Of a DNA stretch of 64,000 bases, positions 13,197-26,650 are shown piece after piece; positions within the stretch are counted from its first letter, which is position 1, and each line of letters opens with the position of its first letter. The notes beneath the pieces are model-generated. The model was given only the letters and a program-made list of their open reading frames with translations. It searched no databases and was not told where the DNA came from. Location of the stretch: positions 27,200,147 through 27,264,146 of the forward strand of contig NC_080057.1 of the NCBI RefSeq assembly GCF_026212465.1. The letters run 5' to 3'. Source of the DNA: Amaranthus tricolor (lineage: Eukaryota > Streptophyta > Magnoliopsida > Caryophyllales > Amaranthaceae). Made by a program: the position numbers and the translations under genes.

Positions 13197-14396
13197 TTTT
13201 GGAAATAATTGAATTAAACAAGAATCAGATAAGATCCTTCTTTTAATTTTTTGTACATGAATTGATTTAGGGATTAAAATAAAACAAAAGTTGATCAAGA
13301 ATGAATGAATGAACCAAGAATATGTGTTTAGCAAACAAACTCTCCTGAAAAAGCAAGGAAATATGACGCGACAGATCAGATCATCATTCCTTCATTTTAC
13401 AACTGTACATATTAAGCCGCTACTATTTTTGCCCAACTCAAACATTCTCTTGCCTTACATAAGACATAACATTCTTAGATTATTGCTTTATTTTTTAATG
13501 CTTTTTTCTGTTTTAAATTAGTTGTAACATTAGAAAAATAATATTATTTATTTATTAATTTTTATTTATGATTAATTATTAATCTATAAGTTAAAATATA
13601 GTCAAATGAGATCTTGTTTGATTCGTCTCATTTAGAAGATTATTAATATCAATCTTTTATAATTTTTTATTATGCATAATTAAAGATATAAAAGATTGAA
13701 TGAGTGCATTCAACTATGTGAAAAAGCAAATGTTTCAACTATTTCGGAACGGAATAAGTGTTATATTGTGTATGTATTTATCTTTTAAAAAATTGACAAT
13801 ATCACATTCTTACTGTTCTAATACACAAACCAACCAATGTTTACTCGATCTTATCATTAAACACGATTTGATCTGACTTTAAAAATAAATTTACAATTAT
13901 GTAAAAATTAGCAGAGACATAAAAATCGAATAAACACCTCTACACAACTGAAACACCTAATTCGAATAAACACCTCTACATGTTATTTTCGATTGACGTT
14001 TGTAAATATACATCATTTGCAATTTGACACAAATAAATTATTTTGTGAGATTACAATCCTTAGTATTGTTATATGATCTCAAAATTGGTTTTCATAATTT
14101 GTACATGAGTGGAAATTGCTTGTTTGGCGTATTTTCTAAGATTTAATCTAATATTTGCGTGATATCAAATATTTAAGTTTATGTAGCATGATAAATATAT
14201 TAGCATCATGGAACATATATTAGAAGGAAAAATAAGAGGGAAACACAAGTACATAACATATATACTAGATTTTGTTAATGAAGGTATGTAAAAGAAGCTC
14301 TCACGCTTTTAAAGCTCTAGAAACAACTCCTAGTACACTTGACTAGTAATGTTTGATGTCTCTGAGTTATTAGATTGCTTCGAGTTGAATTAGCTG
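13197..14396. other. AT-rich intergenic region
   Basis: Upstream DNA of the coiled-coil gene and 3' flank of the bromodomain gene. An approximately 20-bp phrase containing GAATAAACACCTCTACA is repeated near 13929 and 13964. No gene is seen. Confidence 0.5.
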
Positions 14397-17300
14397 CTAA
14401 GGCATATTTATATTGAGTGATGAGTACGTTGACAAAGGAATCCCGAAAAGGAAGCATGTAGAGAGTGATGGTGACATATTCATATTATTGAGTAGTTGAG
14501 AAGTTGTTGTTGAAGCATGAGGTAGAGAACAAAGATGGTGGTGCAACTGCAATGTAGACGCAGATGCAGTTTGAGAATTTAAGACCCGAGTCTGATTCAA
14601 GTCCAAGTTGCCAACCTGAGTCTGCTTCAACTCCTTCACTGCCACTGGAAGATTCATACTCATACTTGTTGTAATCCTATTCCCATAGTAACTCATCTCT
14701 GTATTGGCTCTGGCTCTTTCAGTCCACTTAACCTTGTCTATCGCGGGACCCTCTTTACTTGTGCCCGCTTCTCTTAGTTTTCTTGTATCCTGCGCTGTTT
14801 TTGAATCTTTATTTTTCATATCAAGGCTACTCATGCCCTGCATCTTTAATTCTTGCAACTTCCTTTCCGCCACCCTACCAGCAGTTGGTCCTAAATCTTT
14901 TACGAACAACATTAAGCTTTCTTTGAATCCAACATCTGCCTCATTTGCCTTCAATACACGATTTGGCATTCAAAATTAAAGGAAAAAAGTCTTCAATCAC
15001 ATTAATGCATCACAAACAGTTGAACAAATTTTTAAAATCATCTTGCCCTCGTTAACGTAAAGGTATCCAGCAACAGCTTCAGCAATTCTACTAGAGCTCC
15101 TGTGGCATCTAATAGACTAATACTACTCTATGTGTAAATAGAGCTACAAAAATCAGAGTGGCTACTGTATGAATCTTCTCATATGCATTATACGATTTGG
15201 ATCATGTAAAACCAATTAAAGTGGCGAATACTGAAAAAACAAGTTTATAATTGCAAGACCTTACCCGTGTAAGTGGTTTTGTGCCATATATAGGTGAAAT
15301 AATTGAACTTGGTTTGTCTTGCAAGCACATCCCGGGTTTGTATGTAGAACGCCGTTCATACGCACAAGCACTAGTTTGTCTTTTATTACCTGCCTTCAAA
15401 AGATAGTCTGAATAAACACTCTTACTTCAAAAGAATAGAATACTAAGCGATTATGGCTAACCAGCTTTTTGACGAAGATCAGTAGAATCTCTTGCTTGGT
15501 TCCTGCAGGAGGCAGAAGTGAAACTACTAAGTTCACCATCAAATCTTCTACTTGATCTTCTCCTTGTCGTACTGAATTCCAGTTTAAAATTTTCAGGATC
15601 AGTTTCCAGAACATGGAAAACCTTCCTTGCTAATTCATCCAAAATACGGGCCTGAGGGATCACTAAATATGAAATTATGATATATGAATAAAGAGAAGTT
15701 GTATTAGTTATATGGTGTTATGACTTATGAGCTGACCTGTCTGAAGTACACCGTATTTGAGGAGTTAAAATGCAGAGCATTCCCAAATATCAAATATATA
15801 TCATGCTGCATGGTTCAGTAAAAGGATGAGTCAAATGACATTCAGATGAAGTATGTTTGTTAAATTAGCTGATTTAGCTAGACCTAGCATTACTTCAACA
15901 GTGAATGTTTAATAAACTGTATGAATTAATATGCTGAGAAGCAGGGCCTAAGCTAGACCTACTTGACATGACCACCAAGCTAAGCTTTTATTTATTATCC
16001 TTTCTCGTACAAAACTATCTTCCAATAAAAGTAGATAATGACCAATACATTTGGAGTTCCTAATTTGGAGCCCTGTGCTTATGTTCCACTTGCCACGGCT
16101 CAAATTATAAATATGAACCTGAGCCTTGAGGGGTACAGATAAAACATGGCGTTCTTTTCTTATACAAGAAAGATATGTTCCATACTGGCCATAGGGAACT
16201 ATTTCATTTTAAGAAATACCTAGGGAAATCAGTTATGGGTGTGATGGATGTAGCAAATTACCTTGAATTGTTGAAGATTCTTGTACATGCTTTCATGAAG
16301 TTTAGCTCTCATGGTGCCAAAATCCATAGGCTCTTTAATTATTTCGTAGTATTCTTCAACCTTGTTGCATTTTACATCAAGAGTTGTGTAAAATAGTAAA
16401 GAATATGAGAACATTGTAAGGAATAACAAACCTCAGCAGGATCAACTGGCTCAGCAAAAATGTCATATGCATCTTTCCTGTAAAATGATAGCTACAATCA
16501 TATGACCATGGAATATAAAATTCTTACAAATTTTGTTTAATACTACTACAATCATAATTTAGTCAAAATTACCTCTGTAATGTATCTAGAACAAGCTCTA
16601 AGGTGCTTTTATCAGGTAACCATGACTCATCTGAATGCAGGTGCAGGAAAAGAGGAAAACTTAAAACACATTTGTAGTAGCTCTACATACAAACCACACT
16701 TTGCTAGAGTTGTATTCAAGGGCAAAAAAAAGTAGTCTTACCATCTTTCAAATGATCTTTATGAAAATCTGGTGCTCCATCATTCTTCTTGTAGCTTACA
16801 ACAGCAAAAGGATATTTATCACTAAGATGTGAGACGTCAAGATAAACATTTAAACTAATATAGTCAAAGGAAAATAAATGTTCTAACATTTATATATTAA
16901 AATACACCCATAAAGTATGATATACATCACCCAACTCTTGATGTATTAATAGTGTGTATTAGCTGGATATAGAAGAGTTTTCAAATTATTAAAAAAAAAA
17001 AAAAAAAAACGTTTGGAGGCTTTAGAAAAAAAAATGTAAAAAATAAAAAATCAAAGTAATTTCACGTGGTGATTGTGGTGACCTTGAGTTTTCAACTTTT
17101 CCATGTGGTAGATTGAAGTAAGTACTTATTTCGACTGAATTTTAAAATATGTGATCAATTAAGATAATCACGAAATTTGTTTTTCGAAAAAAATGTTGTT
17201 TCGTTGCGAGTAGCGTCAAGTTAACAAAAAAATTTTCCTTTTGTCAACCATGTGGAAAGTTGAAAACTCAAGGTTATCACGTGGATTAAAAAAATGTTTG

Positions 17301-19283
17301 TCTATCACGTGAAAAAGTCAAAAATTTAAGATTACGCACGTAGAATTTAAAAAAAATTAAATAATGAAAAAAGTAGAAAAAAGTATAACTCCACGTTTTC
17401 AGACATCATTTATAATAGAAGTATTATCAAAGTTTATAAAATAACTTTAACACTTTGTCTTTGGCATCACCATTAAACCTCTCTACAAGAGTAAATGAAC
17501 CATCGGAATGAACTCTTACTCTTAATCTAATAAGTCGTGGATTTAAGTAAGGTCGATGAACAATAATAAAATATTAAAGAAATTCAATACAAATAACAAG
17601 AAAATGACACAAGAAATTTAACGTGGTTCACTTCATAGCTACGTCTACCGGCACCGAGATCAAATTATTTTAGTATGATCACAAAGAATTTACAAGATGA
17701 ATTCAATCACTCTCAAATTATAATGGCTCTCTTGTGATCTCTCTCAATTTATAAATCATGTATTAACCCTAAGGTGTGAGTTTATATAAAAAGGAAGTTA
17801 TTACGTAATAAACACAAGGTAACTGGCCCCGAAAGACACCTCCCGTGAAAAAGAAACTGCCATTTCGTGAGTTGTATTCAGCTACGCGAGCCGCGAAATA
17901 AAGACAGAATGCACTCTACGCCCCGCGGGCGGACCTGGGTAGCAGCTCCTCCGCGCCCCTGACGCGGACTACCTTTTTGACCCATATTCATCTTCTTCAA
18001 TGGTACTTACTTGTTTGAGTCACCATCAACAACAAGACATCATGACTATTAATACTCTTAAATATCACTAAAACTCTACTATTATTACTGTAATGGAAAA
18101 GAAGAATGTAGGTGTTGAAGGCTTCTCAAGATGAAAGGATAGCTATTTAAGAATGAAGGTAAAAGGGAAGGTAAGGAAACATGTAACGAAGCTAGGCAGA
18201 ATAACATTTTAATGGAAAAGTGTTGAATTTGCTTTTCCGACTTTTTAATTTTCCTAAAGTTCATTCATTATTTTTCTGAAGTAGCATTGTTCATTCTATA
18301 TCTAGCTAATACACACTATTTATGCCTGTTAATAGGATTCGTAGAAAATTATGTACTTGATAAACTTTATAGCACCATTATGATTATTATAAACTATTAA
18401 GGTGAAATCATATTTCACATGTTGACAATAGTTGCAATAATAACTTAAATGGTCATGTATTTTAATTTATGTTTGTTGTTCTATAAACCTGTTATATAAT
18501 AGCTAAAAAAATTAAAAATTTTAAGATATTGTCATTTAACATACACATATAATAATTATAATGATATTTGATAACAAAATAATGAGAAATTACAACAAGA
18601 GTACAATTAACGTGATTTCACGACACAAAAGTTGTGAAAAATTACTTTAACATTTCCTAAAAAAAGGAAATTTGCTTGCTGGACTTTTGTGTTACTTCTT
18701 ATTCAATGACATTTGAAGTCTCATAAAAGGGAAGGTCACATGATATGAAATAATTAAGTAGTCCTACATGCTACTGAGCGTACATATAACATTGTATCGT
18801 GTTGAAAAAACTAACTGTTAAAATAGATAATAAGTACCTGCGGAGTGGATATGTACTGGAATAATGTGCGGCAGAGAAGAATGTCACAAGGTCATCTTGG
18901 TTGTTATCAGAGTTGCATAATGGTGGCCCAAACAACTCTTTTGACATTGTTTTCCTTGCACCAATGGCATTAGCACCACCATTCTGGAATTGCTTGTTAC
19001 AATCACCTTGAATCTGAGATGATGAAGCTGATAGTCTAGGGCTCGTTCTCCTATGTCCATCCCCCAACAGACTATTCTTTTCTCTTCCTCTTCTAAAATA
19101 TAATGACCTCCAAATAAATTAAAACTCAAACCTAGCTAATCCTTAGCTTGTATCGTTTAGCTAAAATGTACGTATTGCTTGTTACAAGTTTTTATGAAAA
19201 AATTTAAGTGATTTTCGTCTAAAGAAATTAACTAAATATTTATAATCATTTTACGCAATAAAAATCAAAGCTCACCTGGACAT
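14397..19283 (-). CDS. Bromodomain-containing nuclear protein
   Basis: Ten minus-strand coding exons join in frame: 19276-19283, 18838-19092, 16742-16821, 16573-16630, 16432-16477, 16262-16360, 15737-15805, 15462-15651, 15265-15389 and 14397-14948, giving 493 aa. The N-terminus is basic (MSRRGREKNSLLGDGHRRTS), as for nuclear proteins. A bromodomain spans about residues 121-225: IFAEPVDPAE replaces the WPF shelf region, then EYYEIIKEPMDFGTM and FGNALHFNSSNTVYF follow. Asn196 sits at the acetyl-lysine-binding position. A second conserved block near the start of the last exon (ESLMLFVKDLGPTAGRVAER) is typical of the plant At1g20670/At1g76380-type bromodomain proteins. Acetylated-histone reading is inferred from the family. 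The intron between exons 2 and 3 (2.0 kb) holds a fold-back element and a copia LTR. The 8-nt first coding exon is a prediction that needs transcript support. Confidence 0.85.
16990..17420. mobile_element. Fold-back/MITE-like element in a bromodomain-gene intron
   Basis: The inverted arms are at 17063-17108 and 17248-17285: CACGTGGTGATTGTGGTGAC followed by CTTGAGTTTTCAACTTTTCC on the left, with the reverse complement on the right. The spacer holds GATAATCACGAAATTTG and TTTTTCGAAAAAAATGTTG, which resemble the spacer of the fold-back at 38505-39060. The element carries no coding capacity. Confidence 0.6.
17551..18031 (-). mobile_element. Ty1/copia LTR remnant in the bromodomain-gene intron (reverse orientation)
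   Basis: On the minus strand it starts TGTTGATGGTGACTCAAA, like the LTR at 49974. It contains CGCGG(C)TCGCG-type GC-rich words, a TATATAAAC box, and the phrase GGTGCCGGTAGACGTAGCTA that all copia LTRs in this window share. It is shorter than the roughly 614-bp copies and its distal end is unclear. No internal coding region is attached. Confidence 0.6.
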
Positions 19284-20029
19284 CTTCAAATAATACAATA
19301 AACAAGTAAAGTAGCCTTGTGAATGAAACCTTATTTATGCTTTCTTTTATAGGGATAGGGAAACATTGACAAAAGGAAATAGCAAATTCGTCATATTATT
19401 ACCAAGCACGAAAAGAAAAGAAAAAGGAATAATATTAGTCCAAAATTTAATTACCATTAATTCTAGATCAAAACCAAAAAAGAAAGGAGAGATTATAACT
19501 TATAAGAACAAAATAGCATTGGTGCAAATCATATTTTAATAGCTCACCAATATAATCACCATATTTGGGAGATTGAGAAAATATGTTTTTTTTTCCAATA
19601 AACTTGCATTGAGATCATCATAATAGAATTCATTGCTATTGATTTCTCTCAATTCCTTCAAAAACTTCCATCTAAGTGTTCCGTTATATTGAAAGCTTTA
19701 AATACGGTGACATGGAATGAAGCCAATATTAACTAGTGGTCGGGAATTCATTGTTAATCTCAAACACTACTGTCAAAAAAGACTCAAGAAAAAAGATTAT
19801 GTTCATTTGCATTTATTTGTTTACAGAGGAAAGAAATGGGAATCGCCTCAACTATAAATATTGTTATCTTTTTAGTTAATTTTGAGATGAGATTAGAGCA
19901 ACAGCACAATGTCCGACCTTAATCCCAAAAGAAATGGGAAAAATGGTTCTGGCACGAAGGAAAATAGTAGTCAAGACAAATTACATTTAATTCAAGCACA
20001 TTCATGAAATCCAATTTTAAATATTATTC
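19284..20029. other. Promoter-side intergenic region of the bromodomain gene
   Basis: AT-rich DNA upstream of the minus-strand start codon. No coding region and no repeat with clear boundaries was seen before the copia LTR at 20030. Confidence 0.45.
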
Positions 20030-20644
20030 TGCAGACATCAAAAGCATTCATCCAAAAACAATCAAGAAACAATAAAATAAATAACAATATGAAAACACAC
20101 CAAAAATTAACTTGGTTCATTATTAATATGATAGCTACGTCGACCGGACACCAATAACAAACTTTCACCATGCAAGGAGATCGGAATACAAGATAACAAA
20201 GAAGTTTTATCTTGCTCTAAAAAACTCAATTTTGTGGCTCTCTAGATTTTAATCATCCCCTCTTAACCCTAAATTAACTTAAGCAACTAGAGGTATTTAT
20301 ATATTAAACCCCTTTTACAAACTGTAATTAAGTTTTAAGAAATTAATTAAAAGTAAACGTTAAAACTTAGCCTAATATTGATATGAGTCTCGCTCGAGAT
20401 TCATGACCACAGAAAATAGTGCTTCCCAGTTTCGATCGAAATGAGGCAGTCTTGCCTAAGATCATATAATCTCAATCGAGATTAACGTAGTCTCGTTCGA
20501 GACTATAATATTAAGCTTCAACTAAAATTTAGTGCAGTCTTGGTCGAAAGTAAGTAAAAACTTGACAGAAACTAATCTCAACCACTTAACTTGATTCATC
20601 CCATATTTCAGACTTAAATGAGACACACTTGAAATCACCAAACA
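20030..20644 (-). mobile_element. 3' LTR of a reverse-oriented Ty1/copia remnant
   Basis: Read on the minus strand, the LTR starts TGTTTGGTGATTTCAAG at 20644, has a TATATAAATACC box, and carries GGTGTCCGGTCGACGTAGCT as in the other copia LTRs. It ends ...TGTCTGCA at 20030. Its length (615 bp) matches the 614- and 612-bp LTRs of the element at 44301-50585. A purine-rich tract (CAAAGTAAAGATTTTTGA) precedes it on the minus strand, and a pol 3' fragment follows at 20913. Confidence 0.7.
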
Positions 20645-20912
20645 TCAAAAATCTTTACTTTGATGTGAACTCGTGTTCAATAACGAATTCATCAAATACT
20701 GTTATTAAACTAACATCTCCAACCTTTATCGATGCTGAGCTCAGGCATAAACTAAACATTCCAACAAGTCTCAAACAAAAGTTCATTACCCATTTTGCAA
20801 ACAAGCAACCAACCACTCACAATGATCCACCTGCATCACAAGCCCATAGGTAAGCTCCACCTACAGATGAACACACCTCATTAAGGAATTTCCCCAACAT
20901 TGCCTCGAAGGC

Positions 20913-21230
20913 CTACACAATATAAGTATCAATATTCAACAAGCCCAAACAATATTTAAATTTGTTGAATGGAACATGCTTAGTAAAGAAATTAGTCAGG
21001 TTGTCACCAGTCACAATTTTCTTCACTTTAACCCTCATGTCAGTATGGAGATAACGATACATGGCATCAATTTGCTTCTTTCTATCATGATGTACTTGAT
21101 CCTTTGCTAAGCAAATAGCACTCAAACCACAGTACACCGTAACAACCTCCTCCGAAATTCTAAGCTCACCTATAAGACCTTTGAGTCAAATAGACTCTTT
21201 TGCTAAGCTGCTAGAAGAATTATGGAGCAT
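20913..21230 (-). pseudogene. Copia pol 3' end (RNase H region) fragment
   Basis: The minus strand encodes the copia RNase H tail: SAICLAKDQVHHDRKKQIDA, then VKKIVTGDNLTNFFTKHVPF and NKFKYCLGLLNI. Upstream, GLIGELRISEEVVTVYC continues the same frame with a stop replacing the Trp of the usual AIWLKG motif. Only about 100 codons remain, and the rest of the element is missing beyond about 21230. It lies in the expected place upstream of its 3' LTR at 20030-20644. Confidence 0.85.
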
Positions 21231-21239
21231 CGAATCTTC

Positions 21240-21947
21240 ATAAAGATTATTTGAAAGAAGGTAAGATTACATTTTTTTGTACTTGTTGTGCCATTCTTAT
21301 GTCACTTAAATCCCAACCTGGTTATGACTTCACACATAATGAATGTAATTAAGCCATAAAGATTTAGAGTAATTTGTTGCTAATGATAATAGTTTTCGAC
21401 TATCAGCAACTCACCGTTGTTTATGGTTTTACATGATCTTGTCTTCCTTTGTATTATTTACATTTCTACTGCATTGTTTATGATCTTATATGGCTTTATA
21501 CTGAAACTATGATTCAATGATTCATACTTGAAAGTTGAGATGATAATTAGAGAATCTAGTTATAAATTATTCCGTCATGGTGTTAGATTTTAAAGGCAAT
21601 ATTACCTTATATTAATTTGTCTATTTTATTATGCTTTTCATTTCTCACATTTTATATTTGTTAAAAAATACTGTCAAAATTTTCTTTTCATAATTTATAA
21701 ATTCTCATTAAAATATTATAATTATTATATTTTATTTTTGATGTAACACTCGAACTTACTCACAACGGCTTTGTTTTCGTATAACGAGTTGGAATTTGGA
21801 AATTCAGTTTTTTTAAAGGTCTGTGAGCAGCTCTTTGTAGATGATAAAGTGAGAATTAATTTTTATTTATTTTTTTTACCCTCTTCAAAGGGAGAACTAA
21901 CAAGTCTGGACTCTTGGATACTTAACGCAGTCACGTTCTCAGCCTGT
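21240..21947. repeat. AT-rich repeat-derived DNA sharing a block with 44096-44250
   Basis: Bases about 21573-21700 (ATTCCGTCATGGTGTTAGAT, then TTTAAAGGCAAT and later CTGTCAAAATTTTC) resemble 44096-44220 closely and in the same order. The shared block follows what looks like an LTR end. The rest of the interval is AT-rich without recognisable coding. Confidence 0.5.
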
Positions 21948-22083
21948 ATGTCTATCTCCCTTCTCCTCCTCTTTCTCTTTCTCTTCCTCTGTAACCAGGC
22001 GCAAGCAGCGGCGCAGCGCTCACCGGTACACCGGCATCAATTTTACGGAGTTCCCTTTGACAATATCCTGCCTTTCTTCCCAG
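21948..22083 (+). CDS. Candidate first exon encoding a signal peptide (gene not resolved)
   Basis: From the ATG at 21948 the frame gives MSISLLLLFLFLFLCNQAQA, a textbook signal peptide, then a short basic/aromatic stretch containing RHQFYGVPFDNILPFFP. The exon stops at a good donor (CCCAG|GTATAC) after 136 nt (phase 1). I could not find a downstream exon that continues it. It could be the start of an unrecognised secreted-protein gene, an upstream exon of the RING-H2 gene transcript, or chance. The family is not recognised. Confidence 0.25.
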
Positions 22084-25000
22084 GTATACTAGCATTGTAT
22101 GTTTAGATCTGAATTGACAGAATATTTTTCTTCATCCAAAACCAAACCTTAAACCACCCGATATTTGTTTCAAATTAAACTTAAAACTCATTAATTCTTT
22201 CCCAAGTTATTCTATTCAATATATTTGTTAGTGGATCATGTATCCAAGGACCTAATTTGGTTTCTATTTTATTTTTGGGCACTCAAGTAGAGTAAAAGGA
22301 AGAGAAACCACTATCACTGTTATCACCGTCATTGCCACTGCCTCCACTGCAACCGTAGGTGTCGACCTTGCTGCCGCCACCCATCTTCAATCTAAGTAAC
22401 TAGCTTCACTCTCTTAGTTTCTGGCTAATTTGATTAGGTTTTCAATGTTGTGTAATTCATTTGAATACATGTACGTGGATTATGGAATGTGCAATCTTTT
22501 GAATTTCAATTTCAATTGAGGTGTTTGGCAATTACAAGAAATTCATAACCTCGAATCCAAACTTTCCAAGTTCTCAAATATTTTTTTTAATAAGAATATA
22601 GTCAATCAATACAAGTATACAACCAAAAGACAATGATAAATGTTTTTTGGATTTGGCTATGATAATTTTTTTTAAAATGAAGTAATACAAAAATGGCTAC
22701 CTCCCTACGATCAATAATTTTTCTTGTGACATGTCATACATAAATTGGTTTTGTGGCTTCTTTTTTTTTTTCTATGGCATTCTTGATTGATTGACAAGTT
22801 AAATACTATGCATATATTGTAGTGATTTCCTTTTTTTTTTCTTTTCTTTTTTTTTCTTCTATTTGGTATTTAGCAGTTTGGTTGAAGGGAAGAAGTCACT
22901 TTTATACTGTTAATACAGGGGAATCTCTTTGCACCAATTTTAGTAAGTGATAATAAAGTGATGTAGTGAATTTTAAAAGGTGGCTGCTGAAGAAGCCTAA
23001 CCTTGTTTCAAAACTGTAAGTTGTTTCTACATTTATGCTTCTTCTTTTGCTTATTTACTATTAATTTAATCTCAAATTACTGTATCTAAATGTTTTGGGT
23101 TTTGTTGCTCCTCTTCTTATTGTGAAATAAGTAGATTCAAAACAATATCTGCGACTACTGATTGTTTGTGAGTTAATGTCACAATATGACCTTAAGTTTG
23201 GATGGAATTTGGTTGTGGTCTTGTGCTTCCGATTTAGTAAATTAAAGACATAGGGCATTCTTGTTTGATATATCTTGAAGTACAAACAAAATTTGAACTG
23301 CTTGTTTCCTCACCCCCTAATGTTTTCCATGGGTGCAGTGTGCTTCCATGTTTCAGATGGTTAATTCCCCTCCTCTAAAGCATATACTCCTTAGACCATC
23401 ATTAACCTTTAATCTTTCTTGGATGAAGAAGAAAAACTCTAATTAGTGTTTGACTTGGTTGTTAGGTTTAATTAACCAAACTCATTTAGTCGAGTAAGTT
23501 AATAGCCTAACATTCGAAAACTCTGCCAGGTTAGGTGATATATATAGTTGAAGCAAACCAAAAATTGTGATGAGAAAAAACTATGGTAATTCTTCTCTAA
23601 TGAGTTATGAGTTATGAGTTATGACACTGGTTAAATAAGGTGTAGCGCACACAACACTTGCTTCGTTTATTCAATTACGGTGACTTACTCTCTTGACATC
23701 TAAATTTATTTGCACTTTAATAACCTGCAACTAACTGAATAAGTGTTTTGTTAAAGTTATTGCCAATTGATCTTTTTTTTTGTTGTGGGTTCTCTTGTTG
23801 ATTTTTTCCGCAATGAACATTTCTAGCGACCTTATAAGTTTTTGATTTTGGTTTGCTTATGAGTTCCTTGTTCTTAAGGTTTGACATGAATTGCTACCTC
23901 ATATCTTGTCTTTTGAGTTTTAGTTCTTGATGCTTTTCTTTGAAAACAAGTTTTATCTTTTTCACCTATTTTGAAGGTTTGAGTACTAGAAATTACAAAA
24001 CAATTTTTAAGGAAAAATTGTAAATATGAGTTTCACCGATGTTGCTTTTTATTCCTAGACCAGATTTTGAAATAGTTTCTCTTATACAAGTATAAAGTTT
24101 TAAAATTAAATGAATTTTGTTCAATCTCTATACTTGGTTTCGAAAATTAGTATGGTGCTCTAATATCCTAAAATTATTGATTTTTTTAGTTATACATATT
24201 CTGACCTCTGCACACTTGATATATCCGTTACCTGAGTCCATGTAACATGAGAAATCAATGATAAAAGATATTTTCGTGGTTTAAGTGTTTTTCTTATGTA
24301 TTAGTTTGTTAGACATTCATTGAACAGTGGGACAACATGTATGTATCTATATAAATGATACCATTAACAACATGGAAAAATTGAACATCAGAGGGGACAT
24401 AGATACCATTTTAATATTATGCCATATATCAAGTACCCATAATGGAATATATCTTAAAGACCAGAAAATCTAATTGCAGTACGTAGAAAATCAAAACAAC
24501 CACTTGGAGTTAACGGTGATATCTTAGATTTATTAACCTAGAAAGCAATATGAAGATTATGGTTGTATCGTGTTATCTGATGTCCAGTTCTTGCTTGTTA
24601 TGGATGCTATGAGCAAACATTTTTTATTTATTAGTATTGCCCACATGTATTGTGTGTCCATCCAAGTGGACTTTGGAAATGTCATTTTCAACATCCGTTG
24701 TCCAGGAGTTCTCTGCAGCTTCTCAAACTCAACAAGTTTTTTGCACAAAACATCACATCTTCTCTAAAATGCGTATCTCCATCTTATTATTTCCTTTGCA
24801 TATTACATCTCAAGCCCACTAACTCTTGTTCATCTCTGGTGCTTTGCCAATGTGGTTTGTTTACAGCTCAATTGTTAAACTGTTTTTATTGTTGATTTTC
24901 TTATTTTGCATTTGAAGTAATGCAACGCTGCTTCCTTTTCAACTCTTTTTTTCCCTGCCGATGTTGACTTACTGGATTTTCCTTCTTTATAGTGATGTCA

Positions 25001-26650
25001 AAACTCAAAACTTTTGGGATTAAGGCTCTAACATTGTTGTTGATAGTGATTTTAAAACTCAAAAGGGCTTTGGTTTGTTAGATCTAATGGCTACTCTAAT
25101 TATCTTTACTATTAATAGAAAAAGCTCAATGTGATCATAGTTGCAAAGTTCAAATATTTTGGTAGGCTCCTTGGCGTTGGATATAGTTGGATTCAAAAAG
25201 ACAACTTCTCACTTTAGTATCCAAATTTTTAGCATTTCAATTTAATTTGTGAAGATCTGTCAATATTCAAAAGGCCTCTGTTAGGTTTATTTAGAGTCAA
25301 GCAAACAAGATATTTTTTAAGAAGTCAAGCAATTGAGCTGAAGGACTTTTGATTGTTATTGCGGCACTATTAAACATGATCACGACACATGATGCATCTT
25401 GGAGTGAGACACTTTAACATAACCTTAGAAACATAATTTTTGTGTTATTGTGTTGGATCCTTTTGTCAGTACTTGTGTTCAACTTGACATGCTCAAAGTA
25501 GAGTGACATAGGTTTATGTTTTTTACTTTTTATTCTTGCTAGACTTGGTGGTTAAAAATGTTTCATTGATGGGAACTGTTTGTCAAAATTTTTAGAGAAT
25601 TTGTTACTTACGTCTTCCTTAGAATTCAAAGTTATTTATTTTTAAATTAAAGTTTGATGTTCCCTTGACATGTTAAAATAAGTTAATAAATGCAAACATC
25701 GATAACAAGATCAGCATATCAGTTGCGTCACGAATCACGACTTAGCTAGATTTTCATGTATACGTTATCTAACCTCTTTGGTTGGCTAACATGTTTTATG
25801 TAAGCTTTATATGCTGATATTCATTCTAGGAACTAGAGGATGCCCAGTGAAGAAATGGTGAGAAAAGTTGCAAATTCATCTTCACCTTCATATGGAGGAA
25901 ACATATTTTTGAATTTTTGAGCTTTTAGTGATATATACTTGAATCAGCTTTATTCCCATCCCAAATTCTATGCTTTCCGACCAAAAGCCTGATTTTTATC
26001 AGATTCATAATATCATTGTGAGACAGATTCTTCTTTTTGAAGGAAGGAAATCATTGTGATTAAGTTCTTGTTGAAAATTTGCTGTAGGTATTTGGCACGA
26101 ACAATTAGAATAACATATAACGAAGATAGTAAAAGGGGCGTGGACAGATTATGTATAATGCGTACTTTTTTTCTGTTATGGAAAAAATGATGATTATTAT
26201 CGTTATCCTTTGCCTTAAGTGAGAATCTTACTAGCTAAGGGACATACCTTGCAAGTTCATGGATGTTGTTTCTATTAGATCCTTTTTTTTGAGATATGCT
26301 ACTACAATCCAAAGTCAAATTATTTCATCATTGATTATCTTTACTCTATGAGCATTGAATAACCAGTTCACTGTTCAATGTAGCAAGTTCAGATGTATAT
26401 CCCTTAATGCTGTCACTAATTATCTAAACATGTATTACTTGATCAATTTAGAAACTCCCCAAATAGGTAATTCTACGCTTTGTTAGAGTCTATTATAAAT
26501 TAAATTTGAGACTGTATGCTATGTGGTGTGTTTTCAACATTGATGTTGACTGCTCATTATGCCAAACCACTTGAATTTGTCGGATTCATACTTTCTATTA
26601 TAGAATACAATCCGTCTTTCTCGTTGGAATCATACATTTCATTACTCCAA

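Noticed and set aside
13005..13334. Ser-Leu and Arg-Glu/Lys-rich open frames on both strands
   Set aside because: They are products of the CT/CTT microsatellite in a leader region.
24557..24895. Overlapping short open frames on both strands
   Set aside because: Ordinary AT-rich intergenic DNA with chance frames and no motif.
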